From Antarctobacter albus (lineage in GTDB: Bacteria > Pseudomonadota > Alphaproteobacteria > Rhodobacterales > Rhodobacteraceae): a stretch of 64,000 nt of DNA. Shown piece by piece: positions 25,999-34,652 of the stretch. The stretch is from positions 1-64,000 of the forward strand of contig NZ_FMZI01000018.1 of assembly GCF_900101505.1 (NCBI RefSeq), written 5' to 3'. Made by a program: the position numbers and the translations under genes. The notes below the pieces were generated by a model. It saw only the letters and a list, made by a program, of their open reading frames with translations. It ran no database searches and was not told where the DNA came from. Within the stretch, counting starts at the first letter, position 1. Each line of letters begins with the position of its first letter.

Positions 25999-27258
25999 TC
26001 ACCACATCAACTTGCGCATGTCGCCCAGCAGCGTCTTGAGCGTCACGACAAAGCGCGCGGCCAAGGCACCGTCGACGGCACGGTGGTCATAGGACAGCGA
26101 CAGCGGCTGCATCAGGCGCGGCACGAATTCCTCGCCGTTCCAGACCGGCTGCATCTTGGACCGGGTCAGGCCCAGGATCGCCACCTCCGGCGCGTTCACG
26201 ATGGGGGTAAAGGAGGTGCCCCCGATCCCGCCCAGCGACGAGATGGTGAAGGTCGCGCCCTGCATGTCCTTGGACTTCAGGTTGCCTTCGCGCGCGGCCT
26301 TCGACAGTTCCATCAGCTCCTTGGAAATGTCCACCAGCCCCTTGCGGTCGGCGTCCTTGATCACCGGAACCATCAGCCCGTTCGGCGTGTCCGCCGCGAA
26401 ACCGATGTTGTAGAAGTCCTTCTTGATCAGCTTGTCACCGTCAGGATGGATGGACGAGTTGAACTCCCAGTGCTCTTTCAGCGCCGAGACGCTGGCCTTG
26501 ATGACAAAGGACAGCAGGGTGACGCGATAGCCGTTTTCCTTGGCCATCGTGTCCATTTCCTTGCGGTACTTGTCCAGGTCGGTGATGTCCGCCTCGTCGT
26601 TGTGGGTGACATGCGGGATGTTCAGCCAGGACCGGTGCAGCGCGGGGCCGGAGATCTTCTTGATCCGGCTCATCTCCACCTCTTCCACGGGCCCGAACTT
26701 GGAGAAGTCCACCGCCGGGATCGGCGGGATGCCCATGCCACCGGACACGGCACCGCCCCCGGCCGCCGCCGGGGCGGTCTGCGCCTTCAGCGCCTTTTCC
26801 ACGTCCTCGCGCAGGATGCGGCCCTTGCGGCCCGATCCGTTCACCTTGTTCAAGTCCACCTCGACCCGGCGGGCATAGGCCCGGACCGACGGCGAGGCAT
26901 GCACCTTGGAGAACCCGGCATCCGTCTTCGGTGCCGGCGCGGGGGCCGCGGCAGGCGCCGCCGCCTTGGGCGCTTCGGCCTTCGGCGCCTCGGCCTTGGG
27001 CTCTTCCTTGGCCGCCGGGGCGCCGTCCGCCTCGACGATCAGGATCACCGCGCCTTCGGACACCTTGTCCCCCTCGGCAACCTTGATCTCCTTAACAACG
27101 CCCGCGGCAGAGGAGGGCACTTCCATCGTCGCCTTGTCCGACTCCAGTTCGACAATCGGGTCTTCCTCGGCAATCGTGTCGCCCACGCTCACCAGGACCG
27201 TCACCACCGGCACATCGCTGAAATCGCCGATATCCGGCACTTTTACTTCTACGGTCAT
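25999..27258 (-). CDS. aceF: Dihydrolipoamide acetyltransferase (E2)
   Basis: Core of pyruvate dehydrogenase that transfers acetyl to CoA. 419 residues with one lipoyl domain ([11 protein letters not shown] near residues 38-48), an Ala/Pro/Lys hinge (80-112), a peripheral subunit-binding domain ([32 protein letters not shown]) and a catalytic domain with the active-site motif DHRAVDGA near the end. The single lipoyl domain is fewer than in Escherichia coli AceF (three), and its sequence is very close to the lipoyl domain fused to the neighbouring E3. Confidence 0.95.
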   Translation of the reverse strand: MTVEVKVPDIGDFSDVPVVTVLVSVGDTIAEEDPIVELESDKATMEVPSSAAGVVKEIKVAEGDKVSEGAVILIVEADGAPAAKEEPKAEAPKAEAPKAAAPAAAPAPAPKTDAGFSKVHASPSVRAYARRVEVDLNKVNGSGRKGRILREDVEKALKAQTAPAAAGGGAVSGGMGIPPIPAVDFSKFGPVEEVEMSRIKKISGPALHRSWLNIPHVTHNDEADITDLDKYRKEMDTMAKENGYRVTLLSFVIKASVSALKEHWEFNSSIHPDGDKLIKKDFYNIGFAADTPNGLMVPVIKDADRKGLVDISKELMELSKAAREGNLKSKDMQGATFTISSLGGIGGTSFTPIVNAPEVAILGLTRSKMQPVWNGEEFVPRLMQPLSLSYDHRAVDGALAARFVVTLKTLLGDMRKLMW

Positions 27259-27283
27259 ATTTCCTGTCTCCTCGTGCGCCGTA

Positions 27284-29941
27284 TCAGACCAGACGCGGGT
27301 TCGGCTTGCCGCCGTCGATGTCGTATTTCTTCAGCGCTGCCTCCAGATCCTTGTCCGAAACAGCCCCCTCGCGCCAAAGGTCCACCATCGCCGCCGCGGC
27401 GATGTGATTGGCGTCCACCTCGAAGAAGCGTCGCAGGTTCACGCGGCTGTCCGACCGGCCGAAACCGTCCGTGCCCAGCACCGTGTAGCGCCCCGGCACG
27501 CAGGCCCGGATCTGCTCGGCGTAGTTCTTCATGTAGTCGGTGGCGGCGATGGTCGGCCCGGTGATGTTCGCCAGCACCTGCCCCGCGTAAGAGGTTTTCT
27601 GCTCGGCAAAGGGATTCAGCCGGTTGTGCCGCGCCACGTCCTGGCAATCGCGCGCCAGTTCGTTGAACGAGGTCGCCGACCAGATGTCCGAGGTCACACC
27701 GAAATCTTCCTGCAGCATGTCGGCGGCCTTGATCGCCTGCACCAGGATCGTGCCCGAGCCCATCAGGTTGACGTGCTTCTTGGCCGGGTTGGCCGTCTTG
27801 CGGAAGCGGTACAGCCCCTTGATGATTCCCTCTTCGGCGCCCATCGGCATGTCGGGATGCTGATAGTTCTCGTTCATCAGGGTGAGGTAGAAGAACACGT
27901 CCTCCTGATCGACGAACATCCGCTGCAACCCGTGCTGCACGATCACCGCCACCTCGTAGCTGAAGGTCGGGTCATAGCTGATGCAGTTCGGGATCGTGCC
28001 CGCCAGGATATGGCTGTGGCCATCCTCGTGCTGCAGGCCCTCGCCGTTCAGCGTGGTCCGCCCGGCGGTGCCGCCCAGCATGAAGCCGCGCGCCCGGCTG
28101 TCGCCCGCTGCCCAGGCCAGGTCGCCGATCCGCTGGAACCCGAACATCGAGTAGTAGATGTAGAAGGGGATCATCGGCACGCCGTGGTTGGAATAGGCGG
28201 TTGCCGCCGCGATCCAGTCGGCCATTGCACCGGCTTCGTTGATGCCTTCCTGCAGCACCTGCCCGTTCTCGGATTCCTTGTAATAGGACATCTGTTCACG
28301 GTCTTCGGGCGTGTACTGCTGGCCCTTCGGGTTGTAGATGCCCACCGAGCGGAACAGGCCCTCCATGCCGAAGGTGCGGCTTTCGTCGGGCACGATCGGC
28401 ACCACCTGCTTGCCCACCTGTTTGTCGCGCAACAGCGTGGTCAGGATGCGGACAAAGGCCATCGTGGTGGAAATCTCGCGGTCGCCCGTCGATTCCAGCT
28501 GGCCCTTGAACTTGTCCAGGCCGGGGATTTCCAGCTTGGGCGCCTCGGTCGAGCGTTTCGGGAAAGCCCCGCCCAGCTCCTTGCGCCGCTCGGCCAGATA
28601 GGCTTTCTGCGCGTTGTTCAGACTGACAAAGGGGATGTCCTTCTCCAGCTCTTCATCCGTGACCGGGATCTTGAACCGGTCGCGCATCGCCTTGAGCTGG
28701 TCCAGCTGCATCTTCTTCTGCTGGTGGGTGGTGTTCTGCCCCTCACCGGCGGTGCCCATGCCATAGCCCTTGACCGTCTTGACCAGCAGGACGGTCGGCT
28801 GGCCCTCGGCCTCGGTGGCGCGCTTGAAGGCGTTGTAGACCTTTTTCGGATCGTGACCGCCCCGGCGCAGCGCCCAGATCTGGTCGTCGGTCCAGTCTTT
28901 CACCAGTTCCGCGGTCTCCGGGTACTTGCCGAAGAAATGCTTGCGGATATAGGCGCCGTCCTTGGACTTGAAGGTCTGGTAGTCGCCGTCGATGGTCTCG
29001 TCCATCAGCTGGCGCAGCTTGCCGGAGGTATCCTGTTCCAGCAGCTCGTCCCAGCCCCGGCCCCAGAGCAGCTTGATCACGTCCCAGCCCGAGCCGCGGA
29101 AGTTGCCTTCAAGCTCCTGCACGATCTTCGAGTTGCCGCGCACCGGCCCGTCAAGACGCTGCAGGTTGCAGTTGATGACAAAGATCAGGTTGTCCAGCCC
29201 CTCGCGCGCGGCCAGGTGGATGGCGCCGATGCTTTCCGGCTCGTCCATCTCGCCATCGCCGAGGAAGGCCCAGACCTTGCGGTCCTGCTTTTCGATCAGC
29301 CCGCGATTCTCGAGGTATTTCATGAACCGCGCCTGGTAGATCGCCATCAGCGGGCCAAGGCCCATGCTGACGGTCGGGAACTGCCAGTAGTCCGGCATCA
29401 GCCAAGGGTGCGGATAGGACGACAGCCCGCCGCCGTTCACCTCGGAGCGGAAGTTCTTCAGCTCTTCCTCGCTGATCCGCCCCTCCATGAAGGAGCGCGC
29501 GTAGATGCCCGGGATGACGTGGCCCTGGAAGAACACCAGGTCGCCGCCGTGGATCGCGGACTTCGAGCGCCAGAAGTGGTTCAGACCGATGTCGTACAGT
29601 GCTGCGGAAGAGGCAAAGGAGGCGATATGCCCGCCGTATTCGCTCGATTCCTTGTTGCGCTTGACCACTGTCGCCATCGCGTTCCAGCGGTTGATGGTGC
29701 GGATGCGCCATTCCATCTCGGTATCGCCGGGCACGTCGACCTCGTCATCCGGCGAGATGGTGTTCTGGTAGGGCGTGGTGGCCGAGAAGGGCAGACGCGC
29801 CCCTGCGGCCCGGGCGCTTTGTACCGCCTTGTCGAGCAGGAAATGCGCGCGGTCTGCCCCGTCACGCTCGATCACGTCCTCGATCGCGTCTTGCCATTCC
29901 TGGCTCTCGACGGGATCGACGTCCTGGGGGGTATCTTTCAT
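27284..29941 (-). CDS. aceE: Pyruvate dehydrogenase E1, homodimeric type
   Basis: Thiamine-diphosphate E1 that decarboxylates pyruvate and acetylates the E2 lipoyl arm. 885 residues, the gammaproteobacterial AceE length, not the split alpha/beta type. ThDP motif: FLGDGEMDEPESIGAIHLAAREGLDNLIFVINCN in the first third; HGGDLVFFQGHVIPGIYARSF matches the substrate channel region. It leads the aceE-aceF-lpdA operon; 25 bases separate it from aceF. A long 5' region (29942-30357) precedes it. Confidence 0.96.
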   Translation of the reverse strand: MKDTPQDVDPVESQEWQDAIEDVIERDGADRAHFLLDKAVQSARAAGARLPFSATTPYQNTISPDDEVDVPGDTEMEWRIRTINRWNAMATVVKRNKESSEYGGHIASFASSAALYDIGLNHFWRSKSAIHGGDLVFFQGHVIPGIYARSFMEGRISEEELKNFRSEVNGGGLSSYPHPWLMPDYWQFPTVSMGLGPLMAIYQARFMKYLENRGLIEKQDRKVWAFLGDGEMDEPESIGAIHLAAREGLDNLIFVINCNLQRLDGPVRGNSKIVQELEGNFRGSGWDVIKLLWGRGWDELLEQDTSGKLRQLMDETIDGDYQTFKSKDGAYIRKHFFGKYPETAELVKDWTDDQIWALRRGGHDPKKVYNAFKRATEAEGQPTVLLVKTVKGYGMGTAGEGQNTTHQQKKMQLDQLKAMRDRFKIPVTDEELEKDIPFVSLNNAQKAYLAERRKELGGAFPKRSTEAPKLEIPGLDKFKGQLESTGDREISTTMAFVRILTTLLRDKQVGKQVVPIVPDESRTFGMEGLFRSVGIYNPKGQQYTPEDREQMSYYKESENGQVLQEGINEAGAMADWIAAATAYSNHGVPMIPFYIYYSMFGFQRIGDLAWAAGDSRARGFMLGGTAGRTTLNGEGLQHEDGHSHILAGTIPNCISYDPTFSYEVAVIVQHGLQRMFVDQEDVFFYLTLMNENYQHPDMPMGAEEGIIKGLYRFRKTANPAKKHVNLMGSGTILVQAIKAADMLQEDFGVTSDIWSATSFNELARDCQDVARHNRLNPFAEQKTSYAGQVLANITGPTIAATDYMKNYAEQIRACVPGRYTVLGTDGFGRSDSRVNLRRFFEVDANHIAAAAMVDLWREGAVSDKDLEAALKKYDIDGGKPNPRLV

Positions 29942-30357
29942 ATGCCCTCTTCCCTTTGCTGCGCCCGGCGCGGCGCGATTGATTTAATCTTGAACAATCA
30001 GGTTTGATATTGGGGTGCAACCGGCGTCCGCCCCGTCTCTCCCAATCCTCCCGACGGTTGAGCAGGGTGTATCAGTCCACGTGCCCTCGCGGCAGGCGCG
30101 TAGCTGCATAACATCCATGCACCCAGCGCATGACACTTTGTTTAATGCTAAACAACCTCCCTCGCGCATCCGACACCTCCTCCCGCCCCGGGTTCGGGGC
30201 GGTGCCACGCGGGCGGGATACCGGCGCGGTTCTGTCGACCACGTCCGGATTCCTGCGCAACCCCGCGATTCTCTTTGAGTATAACGCGCTGAACCGCATT
30301 CGGTTCAACCGGTCTGACGACATTCAACTGAGAAGATATGTACGGCGCCCTCGCGCC
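29942..30357. other. Gene-free upstream region of aceE
   Basis: 416 bases between aceE and the small membrane protein gene, with no supported gene. It holds a palindrome at 30138-30155 and an inverted repeat GAACCG-CATT-CGGTTC at 30291-30306. The A/T-rich patch at 29978-30015 next to aceE may contain its promoter, but I see no clean -35/-10 pair. Confidence 0.5.
30138..30155. promoter_or_regulatory. Candidate operator palindrome upstream of aceE
   Basis: TTGTTTA-ATGC-TAAACAA, a perfect 7-bp inverted repeat with a 4-base spacer, in an otherwise GC-rich neighbourhood, about 200 bases before the aceE ATG. The regulator is not identified; no regulator gene is adjacent. Confidence 0.45.
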
Positions 30358-30540
30358 CTAGCGCTGCGCCCGCACCACAGCGGCCGTCTGCCCCGTCGGG
30401 CCGGGCGCCTCGCGCGTCAGGACAAGCCCCCATGCCAGCGCCGTGATCCCCGCAAGCACCGCCAGGAACAGCCACTGCCGCCGCTTCTTTCGATGCCAAT
30501 GGTCCGTACTGCGGAAATCGATCGTGTTCTTGTCGCTCAT
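30358..30540 (-). CDS. Small single-helix membrane protein
   Basis: 60 residues: a charged N-terminus (MSDKNTIDFRSTDHWHRKKRRQ), one membrane helix (WLFLAVLAGITALAWGLVL) and a short tail. No family recognised. It lies downstream of rmuC on the same strand, 76 bases after its stop. The positive-inside charge pattern and the single helix argue that it is real. Confidence 0.5.
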   Translation of the reverse strand: MSDKNTIDFRSTDHWHRKKRRQWLFLAVLAGITALAWGLVLTREAPGPTGQTAAVVRAQR

Positions 30541-30616
30541 GCCGCCGGTCTAGGCGGTGGAAAGGGCAGGAATTGGGCACCGTTCGGGCAGAACCGCGCC
30601 CACAGCGCAAAAGCGC

Positions 30617-31786
30617 CTATTCCGCCGGATCGCCCAGCCGCAGGACCGGGATTTTCGGCGCCTCGACCTCTTCGAAATCGAACTGGTCCAGCCGGTGTGC
30701 CCGCCTGCCCGCCTTGTCGGCGCTGATCTTGATTTCCTCGATGTCCCGCGCCGCCTGACCGAAATGCCGGTCCAGGTTCGCCACCCGTCCCGTCAGACGC
30801 TCGACATCGCCATAAAGCAACGCCAGCTCGCGCCGGATCGCCCCCGCCTGTTCCTTCATCCGCGCGTCCTTCAGCACCGCGCGCAGCGTGTTCAGGGTCG
30901 CCATGCAGGTGGTGGGCGAGACGATCCAGACCCGCGCCTCGAACCCCTCGCGCACCACCTCGGGAAAGCGTGCGTGCAGTTCCGCATAGACCGCCTCGGA
31001 GGGCAGGAACATCAGCGCGCCCTCGGCAGTCTCCCCCTCGATAATATAGCGCGCGGCAATGTCCCGGATGTGCTTGCGCACCGACAGGCGAAAGGCCTGC
31101 GCCGCGCGCGCCTGCATCTCTTTGCCCTCGGCCTGCATCAAGGCCTCGTAGCCTTCCAGCGGGAACTTGGCGTCGACCACGATCGGTCCCGGCGGCTGTG
31201 GCATGTGGATCAGGCAATCGGCCCGCCGCCCGTTCGACAGCGTGGCCTGCAGGGTAAAGGAATCGGCGGGCAGCGCCTTGCCCACGATCTCGCGCAGCTG
31301 GATCTCGCCAAAGGCACCGCGCGTCTGCTTGTTCGATAGAATGTCCTGCAAGGACAGCACGTCACCCGACAGCTTGGTGATATTGGCCTGCGCCTTGTCG
31401 ATGGCCTGCAAGCGTTCCTGCAATTCGCCCAGGGACCGCGCCGTGCGCCGGGCAGAGCCGTGCAGCGATTCCCCCATGCGCTCCTGCACCTCGGCCAGCC
31501 GCCGCTCCATCAGCTCCAGCATCGCGGTTTGGCTGCTGGCCTGCGCCTCTGTAACATGGTGCAGCCCCCCGGCCAGCCGTTCCTGCCCTTCGGACAGGCC
31601 CTGCACCCGGTGCGACAGGTGGCTGACGTGCTGCAGCACCGGCGCGCTGGCCCGTGCCGCACGTCCCGCCGCCCGCACTGCCAGCACAAGCAGCAACAGC
31701 ATCAGCAGGACAACACCGCCGCCGCCCAGCACCACCAGCACCACAGGATCATCAAGACTGTACGCGACGCCGCCGATCTCGATCAT
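30617..31786 (-). CDS. rmuC: DNA recombination protein RmuC
   Basis: 389-residue protein with an N-terminal membrane helix (about residues 14-40), a long coiled coil (60-165) and the RmuC nuclease-like domain containing GAFGEIQLREIV and VVDAKFPLEGYEAL. RmuC limits DNA inversions at short repeats. ATG 31786 overlaps the mutL stop by 4 bp, so mutL-rmuC is a coupled pair of genome-maintenance genes. Confidence 0.93.
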   Translation of the reverse strand: MIEIGGVAYSLDDPVVLVVLGGGGVVLLMLLLLVLAVRAAGRAARASAPVLQHVSHLSHRVQGLSEGQERLAGGLHHVTEAQASSQTAMLELMERRLAEVQERMGESLHGSARRTARSLGELQERLQAIDKAQANITKLSGDVLSLQDILSNKQTRGAFGEIQLREIVGKALPADSFTLQATLSNGRRADCLIHMPQPPGPIVVDAKFPLEGYEALMQAEGKEMQARAAQAFRLSVRKHIRDIAARYIIEGETAEGALMFLPSEAVYAELHARFPEVVREGFEARVWIVSPTTCMATLNTLRAVLKDARMKEQAGAIRRELALLYGDVERLTGRVANLDRHFGQAARDIEEIKISADKAGRRAHRLDQFDFEEVEAPKIPVLRLGDPAE

Positions 31787-33690
31787 GTGCGCCCGAACAG
31801 CCGCTCGATATCCGACAGTTTCAACTCGACGTAGGTGGGCCGCCCGTGGTTGCACTGGCCGGAATGCGGCGTCGCCTCCATCTCGCGCAACAGCGCGTTC
31901 ATCTCTTCGGCCCGCATCACCCGGCCCGAGCGGACAGAGCCGTGACAGGCCATGCGCGACAGGATCGCCTCGATCCGCTCCTGCAACAACCCGCTGTCGC
32001 CGGTGTCCGACAGTTCGTCAAGGATGTCGCGCACCAGCGCCTCGGCGTTGACCTCGCCCAGGATCGCGGGCGTTTCGCGCACGGCAATCGCCCCGGCGCC
32101 AAAGGGTTCGATCCGCAGGCCCATGCGCTCCAGGTCCTCCGCCCGCGCCAGCAGCCGGGCGGCATCGTCCGGCGACAGGTCGACGACCTCGGGGATCAGC
32201 AATCCCTGCGCGGGCACACCCTTTTCCGCCATCTGCCGTTTCAGCTTTTCATAGACCAGCCGCTCATGCGCCGCGTGCTGGTCGACGATCACCACGCCGT
32301 CCTCGGTCTGGGCGATGATGTAATTCTCATGCACCTGTCCCCGCGCCGCCCCCAGGGGCAGCGAGACCCCGTCCCGGGCCTGCCCCGGGACCTCGCCGTC
32401 ATTCGGGCCATGAGCGGGGCGGTGGTCCGCACCCCCGTCCCGGACCTGATCCGGGACCTCCCGGGACAGCGGAACAGGCTCCACCACCCGCCCCGAATAG
32501 CCGCCATTGAAATCCGCAAACCCCGGCGCCTGGGCGGCGTAGCTCGACTGGCGCGCGCCCATCGAGGGCCGATCCATCTGGTAGACGCGCGGCCCCGAAG
32601 GTTCGGGCCGCATCGCGCCCAGTGTCGCCCCCGCCACCGTGGTCGAGGCCCGGTGCCCCGCCTCGGCCAGCGCGTGCCGCAGGCCAGAGACGATCAGCCC
32701 GCGCACCACGCCCGGCTCGCGGAACCGCACCTCGGATTTGGCCGGGTGCACGTTCACGTCGACACGGTGTGGATCGCAGTCCACGAACAGCGCCACCGCC
32801 GGGTGCCGGTCCCGCGACAGGAAGTCCTGGTAGGCGCCGCGCAGGGCGCCGATCAGCATCTTGTCCCGCACCGGGCGGCCGTTGACGAACAGGAACTGCG
32901 CCACGGCAGAGCCGCGCGAATAGGTGGGCAGCGCCGCGTAGCCGGTCAGCCGCACCTCTTCGCGGTCGGCATCGATGGGCAGGGCGTTCTCGATGAACTC
33001 CTGCCCCATGATGCGGCCCAATCGCCCGCGCAGCGCATCGAAGAGGTCGCCGGTTTCCGGGTCGACCCGGAATGTCACCCGCTCCTGCCCGCCGCTCACG
33101 TCGCGCAGGGTAAATCCCACCGAGGGTTCCGCCATCGCCAGCCGTTTCACCGTGTCGGAAATGGCCATGACCTCGGCCCGGTCCGAGCGCAGGAATTTCA
33201 ACCGCGCGGGCGTGGCATAAAAGAGGTCGCGCAAGGACACCACCGTCCCGGCGTTCAGCGCACAGGGTTTCACCGCCCCCGCCACGCCGCCGGCCACGGT
33301 GATCTCGGCCCCCTCGGCGCCCTGCGTGCGGCTCTGCACCGTGAGCCGGCCCACCGCCCCAAGCGAGGGCAGCGCCTCACCGCGGAAGCCGAAGGAATGG
33401 ATGTTCAGCAGGTCGCTGCCGTCGATCTTTGACGTCGCATGACGCGACAGGGCCAGCGGCAGGTCCTCGGGGGTCATGCCGCAGCCGTCGTCGCTCACCC
33501 GGATCAGGGTCTTGCCGCCGTCCGCGATGTCGATGCGCACCCTGCGCGCCCCGGCGTCGACGGCGTTCTCGACCAGTTCCTTGACCGCCGAAGCAGGCCG
33601 TTCGACCACTTCGCCAGCAGCGATGCGGTTGATGGCGGCCTCGTCCAGCTGACGGATGAGCGGGCGGATATTGCGGTCCTGCGTATTCAT
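31783..33690 (-). CDS. mutL: DNA mismatch repair protein MutL (endonuclease type)
   Basis: 635 residues. The N-terminal GHKL ATPase has IAAGEVVERPASAVKELVENAVDAGA and the DDGCGM and RGEALPS motifs. The C-terminal domain has DQHAAHERLVYE, the metal-binding DQHA(X)2E(X)4E motif of nicking MutL proteins, plus ACHGSVRSG, consistent with a genome lacking MutH. The linker is unusual: residues 411-420 (EVPDQVRDGG) and 433-442 (EVPGQARDGV) are encoded by two copies of a dispersed palindromic repeat. The reading frame stays open. Coupled to rmuC. Confidence 0.95.
   Translation of the reverse strand: MNTQDRNIRPLIRQLDEAAINRIAAGEVVERPASAVKELVENAVDAGARRVRIDIADGGKTLIRVSDDGCGMTPEDLPLALSRHATSKIDGSDLLNIHSFGFRGEALPSLGAVGRLTVQSRTQGAEGAEITVAGGVAGAVKPCALNAGTVVSLRDLFYATPARLKFLRSDRAEVMAISDTVKRLAMAEPSVGFTLRDVSGGQERVTFRVDPETGDLFDALRGRLGRIMGQEFIENALPIDADREEVRLTGYAALPTYSRGSAVAQFLFVNGRPVRDKMLIGALRGAYQDFLSRDRHPAVALFVDCDPHRVDVNVHPAKSEVRFREPGVVRGLIVSGLRHALAEAGHRASTTVAGATLGAMRPEPSGPRVYQMDRPSMGARQSSYAAQAPGFADFNGGYSGRVVEPVPLSREVPDQVRDGGADHRPAHGPNDGEVPGQARDGVSLPLGAARGQVHENYIIAQTEDGVVIVDQHAAHERLVYEKLKRQMAEKGVPAQGLLIPEVVDLSPDDAARLLARAEDLERMGLRIEPFGAGAIAVRETPAILGEVNAEALVRDILDELSDTGDSGLLQERIEAILSRMACHGSVRSGRVMRAEEMNALLREMEATPHSGQCNHGRPTYVELKLSDIERLFGRT
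32365..32394. repeat. Dispersed 30-bp palindromic repeat, copy B (inside mutL)
   Basis: Arms GTCCCGGG and CCCGGGAC surround a short centre; preceded by GACCCC and followed by CTC. It encodes EVPGQARDG in the MutL linker. It differs from copy D only around the centre. Confidence 0.8.
32431..32460. repeat. Dispersed 30-bp palindromic repeat, copy C (inside mutL)
   Basis: Arms GTCCCGGA and TCCGGGAC with centre CCTGA, followed by CTC. It encodes EVPDQVRDG in the MutL linker, in the same frame as copy B and 66 bases away. Confidence 0.8.
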
Positions 33691-33807
33691 CCCACAAGAC
33701 TTAGCAGGTCATCCGCGATTCTGAAATGGGGACCGCGCGCATGGTACCGCGAAAACCTGCTCACGAAATACGACATTAGTCGGGTAATAATTGATCGTGT
33801 TAGCGCC

Positions 33808-33836
33808 TTGCTCGTGAAAGATAATTGCTTTAATAA
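33808..33836 (+). promoter_or_regulatory. Sigma-70-like promoter in an A/T-rich island
   Basis: TTGCTC (33808-33813), a 17-base spacer and TAATAA (33831-33836), inside an A/T-rich patch (33765-33850) that stands out from the GC-rich surroundings. It points at the small frame starting at 33866. Confidence 0.55.
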
Positions 33837-33865
33837 ATACGATACACAAACCAAAGGAGGCAGTT

Positions 33866-33970
33866 GTGCCAGTTCCCCTGATCACCTTCGAAACCATTTC
33901 CGCCCTCTATGGCGAGACTTTCGCCAAGACCTTCTTCCGCCCGGTATCGGCGATCAAGAAGGCCGGCTGA
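33866..33970 (+). CDS. Possible 34-residue small protein
   Basis: A short frame starting with GTG and reading VPVPLITFETISALYGETFA, then KTFFRPVSAIKKAG. It has a near-ideal ribosome site, AAAGGAGG, 6 bases before the start and a good promoter just upstream. No family recognised and no clear membrane helix. It may be a genuine small protein or a leader peptide for the rhodanese gene about 225 bases downstream. The rest of 33691-34195 holds nothing else I can identify. Confidence 0.45.
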   Translation: MPVPLITFETISALYGETFAKTFFRPVSAIKKAG

Positions 33971-34195
33971 CCGCTGACGCCCCGGCGGCGGGCCGGGGCC
34001 AGACCGATCCGGCACGCCCGGATCCACCGGACGGCGGCACATGCGCCCGCCCTCCAGACCGCCGCTTTGCGGCCCCTTCCCCACAGCCCCTCCTGTTGCA
34101 ACGCGCTGATATTCGACTATCTGAATGTCGAGGCCGGCGCACAGCGCGCCCGGCAAAGCGGATCGAAATCCAGCCAGACGCCGAGGAGACAGGAA

Positions 34196-34573
34196 ATGAA
34201 GACCGAAACCGTGGGCGACGCCAGCTTCGAGACATGGACCGTCGAAGAGGTCGCCAAGGGCATCGCCGACAAGTCGATCGTGGTGATCGACGTCCGCACC
34301 CCCCAGGAATACATGTTCGAACATATCGAAGGCGCGTTGCTGATGCCGATGGCCTTCTTCAAGCCCGACGCCCTGCCCGGCCAGTCGGACAAGCGCATCG
34401 TCTTTCACTGCGGCTCTGGCGTGCGGTCGGAACGCGTCTCGCGCGCGGCCCTCGACGCCGGCATAAAGAGCATCGCGCACATGGAAGGTGGATTTGCCGC
34501 CTGGAAGGCCGCGAAACAGCCCTATGTCGGCACCAACATGGCCACCGGCGCGCCGCAGCGCGTTTCCGCCTGA
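34196..34573 (+). CDS. Rhodanese-like domain protein
   Basis: 125-residue single-domain sulfurtransferase. The active-site loop is HCGSGVRSERV with the persulfide-forming Cys72; the N-terminal VVIDVRTPQEYMFEHIEGALLMP is the other family signature. No signal peptide, so cytoplasmic. ATG 34196 follows a GAGGAGA site. Physiological acceptor unknown. Confidence 0.9.
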   Translation: MKTETVGDASFETWTVEEVAKGIADKSIVVIDVRTPQEYMFEHIEGALLMPMAFFKPDALPGQSDKRIVFHCGSGVRSERVSRAALDAGIKSIAHMEGGFAAWKAAKQPYVGTNMATGAPQRVSA

Positions 34574-34652
34574 CCGGCCCCCGCGTGACCTGCGTCAAGG
34601 CGCCGGTCACGCACCCCCCTAGACTGGTGTCACGCGATCTACGGAGGATGCC

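Noticed and set aside
23982-26039. A long plus-strand open frame across the palindrome into lpdA
   Set aside because: It is the antisense of lpdA with an extension through the palindrome; no motif supports it.
26906-30007. A 1033-codon open frame on the plus strand
   Set aside because: It lies antisense to aceE and the start of aceF, which have unmistakable domains. Its translation is rich in His/Arg/Val with no motif, typical of the opposite strand of GC-rich genes.
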